A stretch of 64,000 bases of DNA, from contig JAHQIY010000007.1 in assembly GCA_019054805.1 (NCBI GenBank), forward strand, positions 4,841,501 through 4,905,500, given 5' to 3'. Every line of letters begins with the position of its first letter. Positions within the stretch are counted from its first letter, which is position 1. The DNA comes from Brachionus manjavacas (lineage: Eukaryota; Rotifera; Eurotatoria; Ploima; Brachionidae). Both the position numbers and the translations under genes were made by a program. Positions 48,133-60,419 of this stretch are shown here, one piece after another. Below the pieces are notes generated by a model, which saw only the letters and a list, made by a program, of their open reading frames with translations, searched no databases and was not told where the DNA came from.

Positions 48133-48921
48133 ATGAATTATCCACACTTTCATTATAAGAATACACATAGCTTTTCTTGTCATTCTATTTCAGATCCATT
48201 TGAAAGGCATCAATTTGAAAACATGGATCAATGTTACATCACCAACTTCTATCCAAGGCCACCAACTCACCAATATGCCCATATGCATTATTCACCATCT
48301 CACATGCTCTTAAAATGTGACCAATGTCCTAAATTGTTTTGCTCACCGGAATACCTAGCCATACACAAACAAAATAAGCATTCCAAAAAGGAAATAATCT
48401 ATATTCAAGTACCTTCACCATCGAGTCAGTTTATTTCGTCGCACCAGCATTTGGCAACTCCTGTTTGTGACAAAATGCTAGCCTTTTCAGAGGCCTATTG
48501 TGAAATATGCCAGAGAAATTTTTGCAATAAATACTTTCTAGTCAAACACAAACAAACTGTTCACGGAAAACAAGAAGAATCGAGGGATTTTTCAAGTAAT
48601 GTCGAAGAATCATTGTCATCATCAGACCAACAGTCGGTTCATTCTAATACAAGTATCAGCAGAAAGAACTGGAAATGTCACATATGCAAACAAGAATACT
48701 ATTCTTTCAAATATTTAAAGAATCATTTGAAAAAAAAACATCAAAGTCGAAATTTCAATGAACAAATTCAGTCAAATATACCAACAGTTAGTAAATCGGT
48801 GATAGATCTAAAAAGGCACATCTTAGTAAAGATAAAAAAAAGAATGCAAAAAAATCTAAAAAAAGATAATCCTAAATTTAAATTTAGGAATCTTAGTGAT
48901 GAATATCCAATGAACAATTGA
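48133..48921 (+). CDS. C2H2 zinc-finger protein, dispersed chimeric copy (262 aa)
   Basis: A single-exon frame with three C2H2 fingers (C-x2-C-x12-H-x4-H): CDQC…HKQNKH, CEIC…HKQTVH and CHIC…HLKKKH, hence a likely nucleic-acid-binding protein. From MDQCYITNFYPRPPTHQYAH to the Lys-rich NLKKDNPKFK it is almost identical to the tandem copies at 53659-54825 and 57054-58217, differing at only a few bases. The first ~30 residues (MNYPHFHYKNTHSFSCHSIS) and the tail (FRNLSDEYPMNN) are unrelated to them, and flanking DNA does not match. It lacks the ~120-residue C-terminal region of the full copy. Gene conversion or partial duplication is likely. Confidence 0.75.
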   Translation: MNYPHFHYKNTHSFSCHSISDPFERHQFENMDQCYITNFYPRPPTHQYAHMHYSPSHMLLKCDQCPKLFCSPEYLAIHKQNKHSKKEIIYIQVPSPSSQFISSHQHLATPVCDKMLAFSEAYCEICQRNFCNKYFLVKHKQTVHGKQEESRDFSSNVEESLSSSDQQSVHSNTSISRKNWKCHICKQEYYSFKYLKNHLKKKHQSRNFNEQIQSNIPTVSKSVIDLKRHILVKIKKRMQKNLKKDNPKFKFRNLSDEYPMNN

Positions 48922-49337
48922 AATTATTTATAATAAATCTTCCTTTAATTTTAAATTTGAACTTATCGCTTCGCTTCTGGAAATTAAATTTTTTTGATAT
49001 TTATTTGATATAAAATCTTAAGAAAAAAATAAATAAAATTTAAAAATTTGAATTGGCAATCTTTTTTTTTAAATATTTTAGAATAAATAATTTTGCTTAT
49101 TTAATAAAAACAGAAACATTTTATTTAGATTCGTAGTACAAATCTTTTTCGAAAATTTCTTTCATAGAACAAGCACCATGCAAATAAGACTTTGAAAGGT
49201 AGTGATAAAAAGATTTTTTTTTTCAATATTTTTTAAAATACGGTTTTGGAGTTTTCAGCTCTACGTAGAATTCGAATTTGAGGTCGAAAATCGATTCTGG
49301 AGATAGTGTGCACGTTTTGAATTAGCGGAACTTTAAG
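48922..49337. other. Spacer, nothing recognised
   Basis: AT-rich DNA downstream of the zinc-finger copy. No feature is supported. Confidence 0.4.
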
Positions 49338-49512
49338 TAAAATTACGTAAAAATTGGTAAAAATGAATAGGCCAAAAAAGCTCAATTTTCTTAATTTTTA
49401 TTTCTTCTAATAAATTTTGAAAAAAGTAGTTTTTGTTTATTTCTTTATACTTTTAACAGAATTTCCTTTTTCTTTTACTATTTTTTACTAATTTTTACGT
49501 AAATTTAGGTTA
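49338..49512. mobile_element. Short inverted-repeat (MITE-like) element
   Basis: AAATTACGTAAAAATTGGTA (near 49338) is mirrored by TTTTTACTAATTTTTACGTA at 49484-49505, about 25 bp with one or two differences. The interior is a pyrimidine-rich AT stretch without coding capacity. Confidence 0.55.
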
Positions 49513-49529
49513 AAAATTGTTCGCAAGTG

Positions 49530-50745
49530 CAAATATTCACAAGCAACTTCTCAAAATAGATGTGAGAAAGACAAGCAGAAACGACGAATTGCATCCATAT
49601 GTAATCAAAAGCTGTTCTGAAGTTTCTCAAAAATTTTGAGACCAATTTTCAAGAACTCATTCATTACAGGCAAGAGTAAAATCATGTTTGACAATCTTCT
49701 TGAAACAATTGACATTATCACAGAGTCAGTGAATCCTGGTTTTGCGTCGGTGGTAGTTTTTTTGCCAAAGCCTTTGATACAGTTTCACATCGGGCACTAA
49801 TAGCAAAATTGGAGGCAAACGGTTTCAGCAAAATTGGTTGCAAATTGGATCTCCAATTTCCTGAATTGTAGGAAGCAACACCTACTATTAAGTGAAAGCG
49901 TCTGGGATTGGAAAGATGTTCTAAATGGAGTACCACAAGGTTCTGTTATTGGTCCTTTACTTTTCGTGATTTATAAACGACTTTCCAAGTGTGTTAAAGG
50001 GTTTAATCCAACTTTTCGCAGATGATTCTAAACTTATAAACATCATCCGAAATCACCTTGATATTAAGCAAGTTCAATCAGACATTGACAAGATTGTTAT
50101 GGTCCGACGATTGGCAAAAGAAATTCAATGCCAGAAAATGTAAATTTATGCTCTTTAAAAATAAAGAAATTAACACAGTTGAACTATCAATGAACAACTT
50201 ACCAATGAGTCAAACAACTGTTGAAAGAGATCTTGGAATTTATTTGATTGACGTCTTAAAATAGGCTAACCTTCAAGTTTTGAACCATAAATACTTTTAA
50301 ACAGCTGTATGTATCATTTGTTTGACCAGATTTAGAATATGCTGCAGCAGCTTGGAGTCCGTGTACTAATAAGGACTCCAAAATTTTGGAACAAGTGTTT
50401 AGTTTAAGAAATCTGAATTACCATGTTAGGGTTGACGACACTAAAGACAAGACGGGGTCGAGAAGATCTAATTGAAATCTTCAAAATAATGAATTTTTTA
50501 TGCACAAATCGAGTGTTGAATGCGTGGAACAAATTACCAATAGAGGTTCTAAATGCAAAATATAAAAATGAATTTAAAGTACAAATTGGAAACAAAAACA
50601 ATTGATTTTTTCCTATTAACATAATCTTTTTAAGTCACATTTAAAATCAGACAGCTACCAAAGCAAGGTTAGATATAGCATTGCTCCGCAGTTAGTCTGC
50701 TGTAGTCTGCTGTGTAAATAGATGAATCTAATTCCCCCAAAGTCA
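49530..50745 (+). mobile_element. LINE relic with RT motifs and 3' tail
   Basis: In shifting frames the plus strand reads NDELHPYVIKSCSEVSQK, then VPQGSVIGPLLFVIY…INDFPS, LFADDSKLINIIRNHLDIKQ, then LEYAAAAWSPCTNKDSKIL, and a 3' tail GACAGCTACCAAAGCAAGGT…CTGCTGTG. These are the ordered RT blocks of a Jockey/CR1-like LINE, including the F-A-D-D catalytic box, broken by many stops and frameshifts. Confidence 0.85.
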
Positions 50746-50984
50746 AACACTTAAAGGTTAAGAATTTAATTTTAATTTTCTTTAATTTTTATTATTTTAT
50801 GCTGAAAGGCAAAATTTTAAGTTGAGAGCGCATTTATGTATTTTAAATTGTTGAAAGAGTAATACTAAGTTAACCAGATCAGAGCAAATGCTAAGCAATT
50901 TCTAAAGCTCCTTCAAATTAAAAATAAAATAAAATTAAATATTTTGGTACACCCTAATTCTATTTTGAACAAAAAAATTGGGTG

Positions 50985-51330
50985 AACTAATAGTTCACAA
51001 AATCTGAGAACAAGAATTTTTTGGATAATAAGTGAACTATGGTTCACCTCACCGACTAGACCCAGTTTTTCAACGACTGAATATAAACTTTAATCTTAAT
51101 GAATAATTTTTCTTTTTATTCATTTTTTTTTATTTTCATATTATTTAACTATATTTTTAGTTTTTTCATATGTTTCTAGTCTGAAAGAGCATTTGCTCGG
51201 TATAAAATAATTAAATGAATTGTTTGAAAGTTAAAAAAGAATTTTCAATATTTTTTTCAAGCTTCCAAACAAAAATTAAACTCATTCTATTCCACCAAAA
51301 ATTTAAATTTTAAATATAAAATGTTTGTAA
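50985..51330 (+). repeat. Dispersed repeat, family copy 2
   Basis: It shares ordered blocks with 41965-42300 (GAGAACAAGAAT; CCCAGTTTTTCAA; CTGAAAGAGCATTTGCTCGG; TTTTCAATATTTTTTTCAAG; CAAAAATTAAACTCA). Confidence 0.55.
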
Positions 51331-51890
51331 TATTAACTTAAAATTATTTTTTTTTTTGAAACTGAAAAAAACATTTGAAACATCGCACTTTTTTAATGTA
51401 ATTTCAACATTGGAAACATTTTGTAATTCAAACACAAAAAATTAACCCAAATTTCCTTGAATTTATTTAGTCTGATATTTTGATATTCTGGTAGAAAAAA
51501 TTATTTTTTCATAAATATTTTTGTTAAAAAAAAAATTTTCCTAAAGTAAAAATTAATTATCTTTATTCTAAACTTTATCAATTAAGAAAACCGTTTTCTT
51601 AATTGATATTGAAAAATAATTTTAAATACAAGCATGTGGTTGGTATTGGATACCATTAGGTGAGGTAGAAAGAAACATAAAAAAAGAGAAAAAACGATCT
51701 TGAGAATAAAAATAAGATCCTGATTCAAAATTGTTTAATTAATTCGATTGGAAATAAAAAAAAACTTATCAAATACTTTAAATGCGTTTATTGCAAATAT
51801 TGTCACCGATTTCGAAATAAATTTAGTTCGATAATGTTATATTTGTTGCAAGGTTACCGGAAGTTACTTTTGTTAAATTTATTTTTTACC
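51331..51890. other. Spacer with a perfect hairpin
   Basis: The only structure is TATCAATTAAGAAAAC (51576-51591), followed after one base by its exact reverse complement (51593-51608). Confidence 0.5.
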
Positions 51891-52205
51891 AAAAAGATCT
51901 CGTATTTTTTTAGGATCAGAAATAGGACAATTTTGTTTTATTAAATTTAAATAAGTACTCGATATTGTTGACTCTCTCTCTTCTCTCTTTGAGGATCGAT
52001 AGGTCAAATTTTTCTAGTCTTTTTTCATATTCAAGATTTTTCATGCTCCTAACAAGCTTTAACGCTCTAATCTGTACTTTTTCTAGCATATTTATGTCTT
52101 TTTTGGTATGAGGGCAACAAGCTGCTATTGCATATTCTAAATGCGGTCTTACAACTCCAACATAAAGCAATCTAAACGATTGAATAGACAAGAAGAATAA
52201 CTTGT
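51891..52205 (-). mobile_element. LINE relic, C-terminal fragment
   Basis: The minus strand reads LLYVGVVRPHLEYAIAACCP, then HTKKDINMLEKVQIRALKLV, then YEKRLEKFDLSILKERRERV. This is the conserved end of the LINE RT polyprotein, open for 90 codons, and is 5'-truncated. Confidence 0.85.
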
Positions 52206-53124
52206 AGGCTTTGCTCTTTTGCCAGAGTTGTTAAAGTTGATTTTTTATAATCGAAATTAATAGTTTAATAACTATGTAATTATTTTTTTTTAAAAAAATG
52301 AATTTGACAATTCAAAAATAATAGAGAATTAAGGATCATTTGCTTATTTTTAACTAATTTTAGATTGGTTTAATCTCGGAAGCCTCGTAACACAAAATTC
52401 TTAAGAAATTGTGCAAAAGTTCGAAGTAAGATTAGTCTAGAACTCTGAGATTGTAAAGTATAAATCAGATTTGAAATCAAGCTTCGATCAGCACCAAGAC
52501 GAATATAAATATATACAGAACATTTTATAATTAAGTTAATAGTCTGCTTAGACATCACCAAAACGCGCTTAAGCAGTGTTCATGAACCGCTTAAGAAAAA
52601 GATTAACTTATTTTTAATTTTTTTAAGAATCTTTAATTTTGAGAAAAAAAAAGATAGAATTAAAAAAAAATATTATTTTTTTTCTTTTTAATAAAAAAAA
52701 ATTGCACTCCTATTTTAACATAATTATAATTGAAAATTTTTTACTTTTCAAATTTGAAAATTTTTTTAAAATGAGAGCACCTAAAATTAAAAGGCGAAAG
52801 ATAATTAATCTGAGAGATTCCAGTTTTAGCTTCAAGCAAATTTTCATTTGTTAATTAGCGGTTTAAGTCACTTAAACATCTTAAACATATTTGTTTAAGA
52901 GATTTTGCTTTGCTTAAACTGTGTTTAGAATCATATTAAATTCTGAAATGTACTTTACAAGGCAACCGTGATTTCAACAAAGCAATACAGTTCATATTTA
53001 TTAATCAAATAAAAGAGCTGCTAAAACGCATAATAAAAGTGACAAAAAGAATTGTATAATCTGACGAATATAAATATTTAATAAATTTAAGCTAAAATCA
53101 ATTATTCTAAAATGAGCTTCAAAT
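52206..53124. other. Spacer before the tandem array, nothing recognised
   Basis: AT-rich DNA. The open frames here have no family signature. Confidence 0.4.
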
Positions 53125-53658
53125 GCAATACATGATAAAATTTTAAATTCAATTATTTTAAATTCAATTATCAACATTTTTTTGTAACATAGATTTGAAA
53201 ATCAAGTTAGATTAGTGAATTGATGAATAGTTTCTCAAGAATACAGAATCAGATTTCAATTTTTTTATTTTTTTTATTTATTCTTATCATGCAGAAGCGT
53301 TAAAAAGAAAATAAAAAAACAAATTTTAATCCTCACTCTTGGATCTGATAGATTCGATTTTTATTTGAAAAATTTAATTTTTTTATTCTATCAAAATATT
53401 CAAAATATTCAACAATAAATTTTTGACGTAAAAATTATTTTTCGATTATTTAAAAAACATTTATTAAACAATATTTTTGTAAGTTTCAAAATTTCAATTT
53501 AATCTTGATTCGTTTTGTTATCTCTTTAATTAATTGACAATTTATTCATCAGAATTCTTGAATTTTAAAGTTTTTCTTTAAAAATTAAATTGTCAAATAT
53601 ATTCGTGTGTTAAATACTTCAAAATGCTAAATTTGAAAAATTAAATTATAAAAAAAGT

Positions 53659-54825
53659 TTAATCATATTTTATCACATATTTTTGATATTTTTTAAAAAA
53701 ATTCGAATAATTTCTTACAACGGGTTTTAAAACTATTTTTGTGGACAAATTTTCACTAAGAAACTTTTTAACTGGAATTTGAATTTCTTTTGGAAGTTTT
53801 AATTTCCGAATTGTTGATTCTGGAATATTCCAAGTGTCTAAATCAATTCTAAATGTTTGAATTAAAAAACGCTTGCATTTATAAATGTTATTTGAAGGAA
53901 ATTTTTTTGTATTATTTATGATATGAGTAGTATACATTAGTTTCCATTTTTTGTTTTTATAAAAAGGTCCAAATGAACTTTTTAAAAAATTTGACATTCT
54001 AATCGTTGCATACAGACCCATTTTTGCTGGTAAATTTTTGAATTTAGGATTATCTTTTTTTAGATTTTTTTGCATTCTTTTTTTTATCTTTACCAAGATG
54101 TGCCTTTTTAGATCTATCACCGATTTACTAACTGTTGGTATATTTGACTGAATTTGTTCATTGAAATTTCGACTTTGATGTTTTTTTTTCAAATGATTCT
54201 TTAAATATTTGAAAGAATAGTATTCTTGTTTGCATATGTGACATTTCCAGTTCTTTCTGCTGATACTTGTATTAGAATGAACCGACTGTTGGTCTGATGA
54301 TGACAATGATTCTTCGACATTACTTGAAAAATCCCTCGATTCTTCTTGTTTTCCGTGAACAGTTTGTTTGTGTTTGACTAGAAAGTATTTATTGCAAAAA
54401 TTTCTCTGGCATATTTCACAATAGGCCTCTGAAAAGGCTGGCATTTTGTCACAAACAGGAGTTGCCAAATGCTGGTGCGACGAAATAAACTGACTCGATG
54501 GTGAAGGTACTTGAATATAGATTATTTCCTTTTTGGGATGCTTATTTTGTTTGTGTATGGCTAGGTATTCCGGTGAGCAAAACAATTTAGGACATTGGTC
54601 ACATTTTAAGAGCATGTGAGATTGTGAATAATGCATATGGGCATATTGGTGAGTTGGTGGCCTTGGATAGAAGTTGGTGATGTAACATTGATCCATATTT
54701 TCCGTTTGTTGAGGTATAAAGGGATGATTATAGATTTGATGATGTTCCGGGTCAGTTTTTCGCATGTAGGGTGGCGGCGGAGGGTATTTGTGCATTTTTT
54801 TTAAATTATAATTTGAAAAATTCAT
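53659..54825 (-). CDS. C2H2 zinc-finger protein, intact tandem copy (388 aa)
   Basis: A single-exon gene starting MNFSNYNLKKMHKYPPPPPY at 54825 and ending at 53659. Three C2H2 fingers are at about residues 75-96, 136-157 and 195-216, each C-x2-C-x12-H-x4-H. Finger linkers are long and Ser-rich rather than the TGEKP type, so this is not a KRAB-like poly-finger protein. After a Lys-rich stretch (RHILVKIKKRMQKNLKKD) comes a ~120-residue C-terminal region (…MGLYATIRMSNFLKSSFGPF…RNYSNFFKKYQKYVIKYD) that I do not recognise. An alternative start is Met11. A likely DNA- or RNA-binding protein; targets unknown. It is the only full-length member in the window. Confidence 0.8.
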   Translation of the reverse strand: MNFSNYNLKKMHKYPPPPPYMRKTDPEHHQIYNHPFIPQQTENMDQCYITNFYPRPPTHQYAHMHYSQSHMLLKCDQCPKLFCSPEYLAIHKQNKHPKKEIIYIQVPSPSSQFISSHQHLATPVCDKMPAFSEAYCEICQRNFCNKYFLVKHKQTVHGKQEESRDFSSNVEESLSSSDQQSVHSNTSISRKNWKCHICKQEYYSFKYLKNHLKKKHQSRNFNEQIQSNIPTVSKSVIDLKRHILVKIKKRMQKNLKKDNPKFKNLPAKMGLYATIRMSNFLKSSFGPFYKNKKWKLMYTTHIINNTKKFPSNNIYKCKRFLIQTFRIDLDTWNIPESTIRKLKLPKEIQIPVKKFLSENLSTKIVLKPVVRNYSNFFKKYQKYVIKYD

Positions 54826-57053
54826 TTTTATAATCTTTATGATTGATCTAAATTGGTTAAAAAGTAATTATTATCTTATGTTATAGAACTGTTGAAAATA
54901 ATAATAAAAATATATTAATTTAAATGTTAATTCGATAGATTTTTTATTTAATCGTAAAGCTAAAAAAAATAGTAATTGATAAAAAATAAGAATTTGCGAA
55001 CAAGTTTAAATATTTGTGTTTTAGTAAATTTAAATTATACACCTTTTTGGGATCTGTCCGTAACGATTGTTTCTATTGAATTTGGATTTTTTAATTTAAA
55101 TTGAATACAAGAATTCTTTTCTTCTTGGCAATAATTTAAAAAAGAAATTTTATAAACAAATCGAGACTTTTATTTGAAAATTTTTAAATGGGTCTTTTCA
55201 TGCGATAAATGAATTTAGTCACTCTTTGAAATTTATCTATGATTATTCTTTAAAAATTTATATTCTAAGTTTTAAAAAAAATAATGATCGAACCAAAAAA
55301 TTTCTAACTATATTTATTAATTTTTAAATTTAGTTTAAATAAATTTTCCATTAATTTTAAAAGATTGGAAAATTTAAATTTGAAGATTTTTATACGAACT
55401 TTTAAACAACTCAACTTTTTGGTTTAGTCTAATCAAAACATATCTTTCTTCTAATTTTTAAAATAATCTTTCTAATTTAAAGGCGGCTGCGATCTGAATT
55501 TGTTTTTTTTTGCAATGAGAAATAAATTTTTTTATATAATCAATATTATGATATTTTAGGAGACAACTAAAGAACAAAATGAAGATGATCGCAAATTTTG
55601 AGAAAATTTGATAATTTCTAAGCGTATTAGAACCAAAATTTTTATCAGAAACGAATTCGATTAGATTGTTTTCATAAAACAATTCCAAAATCATTCTTTT
55701 GTTTAATTATAATTAAGTAAATTATTATTAGATAGTTTAAAATTTCGATTTGTTTTATTTAGCTTTTAAAAGAAATATTTTCATCAAATTTTAATAAACT
55801 CATATATTTTAAATTTTTTTTTAATTGGTCATAATGACATGCTTTATAATTAATTTTCTTTAATTCCCTATTAATGAGCTTAAATTTGTCAATTTTGATT
55901 CATTTAAGCTATTGAAGTCTCAAAAAAATTCTCAATACAATTTTTAACTGAATTAGACTTTGGTTCAATCAATTGTAAAAAATTTCAAAATTATAAAAAA
56001 AAATTTTATTTGATCAAACTTTTAAAATTTAAAATTATTTTTAATTATTCCTTAATCCTTTTAAATTTTATTTTCTAAGTCAAATATATTATACTGATTA
56101 TCCAGAATTTTAATGGTAGATTTTTCCATATCAATAAAATTCCTATTTTTCAATATTCCTGCATAAAAATAGAATGCACTTTTCGCATGAATTATCAATT
56201 GAACTTTTATTGACAAATTTATCTATAATTCATCGAACAAAATTAAGTTTTTTTAATTTTTTTTCAAATACACAATTAAGTGCTGTATTTGTGAATTATT
56301 TTATAATTCCAGTACAAAAAGACTTTGAGAATAGCCTTTATTTTTCCAAAGTTCAAAATAAATTAAAATCTTTTTGTAATATATTTATTTATTCAGCAAT
56401 TTTAAGGTATAAAATTATACAAGATTAATCTCTTAGGTGATTTTAAAAAAGATTTTTTTTTCAGAAAATGATAAAATTTGATAAAACAAACATTTAAAAA
56501 ACAGTGGAGTCTGACGAAGGCAATACATGATAAAGTTTTAAATTCAATTATTTTAAAATTAAATTATCAACATTTTTTTGTAACATAGATTTGAAAATCA
56601 AGTTAGATTAGTGAATTGATGAATAGTTTCTCAAGAATACAGAATCAGATTTCAATTTTTTTATTTTTTTTATTTATTCTTATCATGCAGAAGCGTTAAA
56701 AAGAAAATAAAAAAACAAATTTTAATCCTCACTCTTGGATCTGATAGATTCGATTTTTATTTGAAAAATTTAATTTTTTTATTCTATCAAAATATTCAAA
56801 ATATTCAACAATAAATTTTTGACGTAAAAATTATTTTTCGATTATTTAAAAAACATTTATTAAACAATATTTTTGTAAGTTTCAAAATTTCAATTTAATC
56901 TTGATTCGTTTTGTTATCTCTTTAATTAATTGACAATTTATTCATCAGAATTCTTGAATTTTAAAGTTTTTCTTTAAAAATTAAATTGTCAAATATATTC
57001 GTGTGTTAAATACTTCAAAATGCTAAATTTGAAAAATTAAATTATAAAAAAGT

Positions 57054-58217
57054 TTAATCATATTTTATCACATATTTTTGATATTTTTTAAAAAAATTCG
57101 AATAATTTCTTACAACGGGTTTTAAAACTATTTTTGTGGACAAATTTTCACTAAGAAACTTTTTAACTGGAATTTGAATTTCTTTTGGAAGTTTTAATTT
57201 CCGAATTGTTGATTCTGGAATATTCCAAGTGTCTAAATCAATTCTAAATGTTTGAATTAAAAAACGCTTGCATTTATAAATGTTATTTGAAGGAAATTTT
57301 TTTGTATTATTTATGATATGAGTAGTATACATTAGTTTCCATTTTTTGTTTTTATAAAAAGGTCCAAATGAACTTTTTAAAAAATTTGACATTCTAATCG
57401 TTGCATACAGACCCATTTTTGCTGGTAAATTTTTGAATTTAGGATTATCTTTTTTTAGATTTTTTTGCATTCTTTTTTTTATCTTTACCAAGATGTGCCT
57501 TTTTAGATCTATCACCGATTTACTAACTGTTGGTATATTTGACTGAATTTGTTCATTGAAATTTCGACTTTGATGTTTTTTTCAAATGATTCTTTAAATA
57601 TTTGAAAGAATAGTATTCTTGTTTGCATATGTGACATTTCCAGTTCTTTCTGCTGATACTTGTATTAGAATGAACCGACTGTTGGTCTGATGATGACAAT
57701 GATTCTTCGACATTACTTGAAAAATCCCTCGATTCTTCTTGTTTTCCGTGAACAGTTTGTTTGTGTTTGACTAGAAAGTATTTATTGCAAAAATTTCTCT
57801 GGCATATTTCACAATAGGCCTCTGAAAAGGCTGGCATTTTGTCACAAACAGGAGTTGCCAAATGCTGGTGCGACGAAATAAACTGACTCGATGGTGAAGG
57901 TACTTGAATATAGATTATTTCCTTTTTGGGATGCTTATTTTGTTTGTGTATGGCTAGGTATTCCGGTGAGCAAAACAATTTAGGACATTGGTCACATTTT
58001 AAGAGCATGTGAGATTGTGAATAATGCATATGGGCATATTGGTGAGTTGGTGGCCTTGGATAGAAGTTGGTGATGTAACATTGATCCATATTTTCCGTTT
58101 GTTGAGGTATAAAGGGATGATTATAGATTTGATGATGTTCCGGGTCAGTTTTTCGCATGTAGGGTGGCGGCGGAGGGTATTTGTGCATTTTTTTAAATTA
58201 TAATTTGAAAAATTCAT
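57054..58217 (-). pseudogene. Zinc-finger tandem copy with frameshifts
   Basis: The second tandem copy of the 53659-54825 gene. A run that is 9 T in copy 1 is 7 T here (about 57576), which shifts the frame inside finger 3; the reading ends LKNHLKKTSKSKFQ* and the C-terminal region survives as a separate open frame (57054-57515). A second one-base difference near the start (7 versus 8 T, about 58190) removes the first ten residues unless Met11 at 58188 is used. Both changes are in homopolymers, so an assembly error cannot be excluded; otherwise this is a recent pseudogene or encodes a truncated protein. Confidence 0.75.
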
Positions 58218-60419
58218 TTTTATAATCTTTATGATTGATCTAAATTGGTTAAAAAGTAATTATTATCTTATGTTATAGAACTGTTGAAAATAATAATAAA
58301 AATATATTAATTTAAATGTTAATTCGATAGATTTTTTATTTAATCGTAAAGCTAAAAAAAATAGTAATTGATAAAAAATAAGAATTTGCGAACAAGTTTA
58401 AATATTTGTGTTTTAGTAAATTTAAATTATACACCTTTTTGGGATCTGTCCGTAACGATTGTTTCTATTGAATTTGGATTTTTTAATTTAAATTGAATAC
58501 AAGAATTCTTTTCTTCTTGGCAATAATTTAAAAAAGAAATTTTATAAACAAATCGAGACTTTTATTTGAAAATTTTTAAATGGGTCTTTTCATGCGATAA
58601 ATGAATTTAGTCACTCTTTGAAATTTATCTATGATTATTCTTTAAAAATTTATATTCTAAGTTTTAAAAAAAATAATGATCGAACCAAAAAATTTCTAAC
58701 TATATTTATTAATTTTTAAATTTAGTTTAAATAAATTTTCCATTAATTTTACAAGATTGGAAAATTTAAATTTGAAGATTTTTATACGAACTTTTAAACA
58801 ACTCAACTTTTTGGTTTAGTCTAATCAAAACATATCTTTCTTCTAATTTTTAAAATAATCTTTCTAATTTAAAGGCGGCTGCGATCTGAATTTGTTTTTT
58901 TGCAATGAGAAATAAATTTTTTTATATAATCAATATTATGATATTTTAGGAGACAACTAAAGAACAAAATGAAGATGATCGCAAATTTTGAGAAAATTTG
59001 ATAATTTCTAAGCGTATTAGAACCAAAATTTTTATCAGAAACGAATTCGATTAGATTGTTTTCATAAAACAATTCCAAAATCATTCTTTTGTTTAATTAT
59101 AATTAAGTAAATTATTATTAGATAGTTTAAAATTTCGATTTGTTTTATTTAGCTTTTAAAAGAAATATTTTCATCAAATTTTAATAAACTCATATATTTT
59201 AAATTTTTTTTTTTAATTGGTCATAATGACATGCTTTATAATTAATTTTCTTTAATTCCCTATTAATGAGCTTAAATTTGTCAATTTTGATTCATTTAAG
59301 CTATTGAAGTCTCAAAAAAATTCTCAATACAATTTTTAACTGAATTAGACTTTGGTTCAATCAATTGTAAAAAATTTCAAAATTATAAAAAAAAATTTTA
59401 TTTGATCAAACTTTTAAAATTTAAAATTATTTTTAATTATTCCTTAATCCTTTTAAATTTTATTTTCTAAGTCAAATATATTATACTGATTATCCAGAAT
59501 TTTAATGGTAGATTTTTCCATATCAATAAAATTCCTATTTTTCAATATTCCTGCATAAAAATAGAATGCACTTTTCGCATGAATTATCAATTGAACTTTT
59601 ATTGACAAATTTATCTATAATTCATCGAACAAAATTAAGTTTTTTAATTTTTTTTCAAATACACAATTAAGTGCTGTATTTGTGAATTATTTTATAATTC
59701 CAGTACAAAAAGACTTTGAGAATAGCCTTTATTTTTCCAAAGTTCAAAATAAATTAAAATCTTTTTGTAATATATTTATTTATTCAGCAATTTTAAGGTA
59801 TAAAATTATACAAGATTAATCTCTTAGGTGATTTTAAAAAAGATTTTTTTTTCAGAAAATGATAAAATTTGATAAAACAAACATTTAAAAAACAGTGGAG
59901 TCTGACGAAGGCAATACATGATAAAGTTTTAAATTCAATTATTTTAAAATTAAATTATCAACATTTTTTTGTAACATAGATTTGAAAATCAAGTTAGATT
60001 AGTGAATTGATGAATAGTTTCTCAAGAATACAGAATCAGATTTCAATTTTTTTATTTTTTTTATTTATTCTTATCATGCAGAAGCGTTAAAAAGAAAATA
60101 AAAAAACAAATTTTAATCCTCACTCTTGGATCTGATAGATTCGATTTTTATTTGAAAAATTTAATTTTTTTATTCTATCAAAATATTCAAAATATTCAAC
60201 AATAAATTTTTGACGTAAAAATTATTTTTCGATTATTTAAAAAACATTTATTAAACAATATTTTTGTAAGTTTCAAAATTTCAATTTAATCTTGATTCGT
60301 TTTGTTATCTCTTTAATTAATTGACAATTTATTCATCAGAATTCTTGAATTTTAAAGTTTTTCTTTAAAAATTAAATTGTCAAATATATTCGTGTGTTAA
60401 ATACTTCAAAATGCTAAAT

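Noticed and set aside
55458-55694. Open frame MILELFYENN… repeated in both tandem units (also 58869-59084)
   Set aside because: It is conserved only because the unit is duplicated. The frame end changes with a homopolymer indel and it has no family signature or splice support.
56174-56428. 84-codon plus-strand frame in the tandem unit
   Set aside because: A one-base homopolymer difference breaks it in the second unit and the composition is that of AT-rich spacer.
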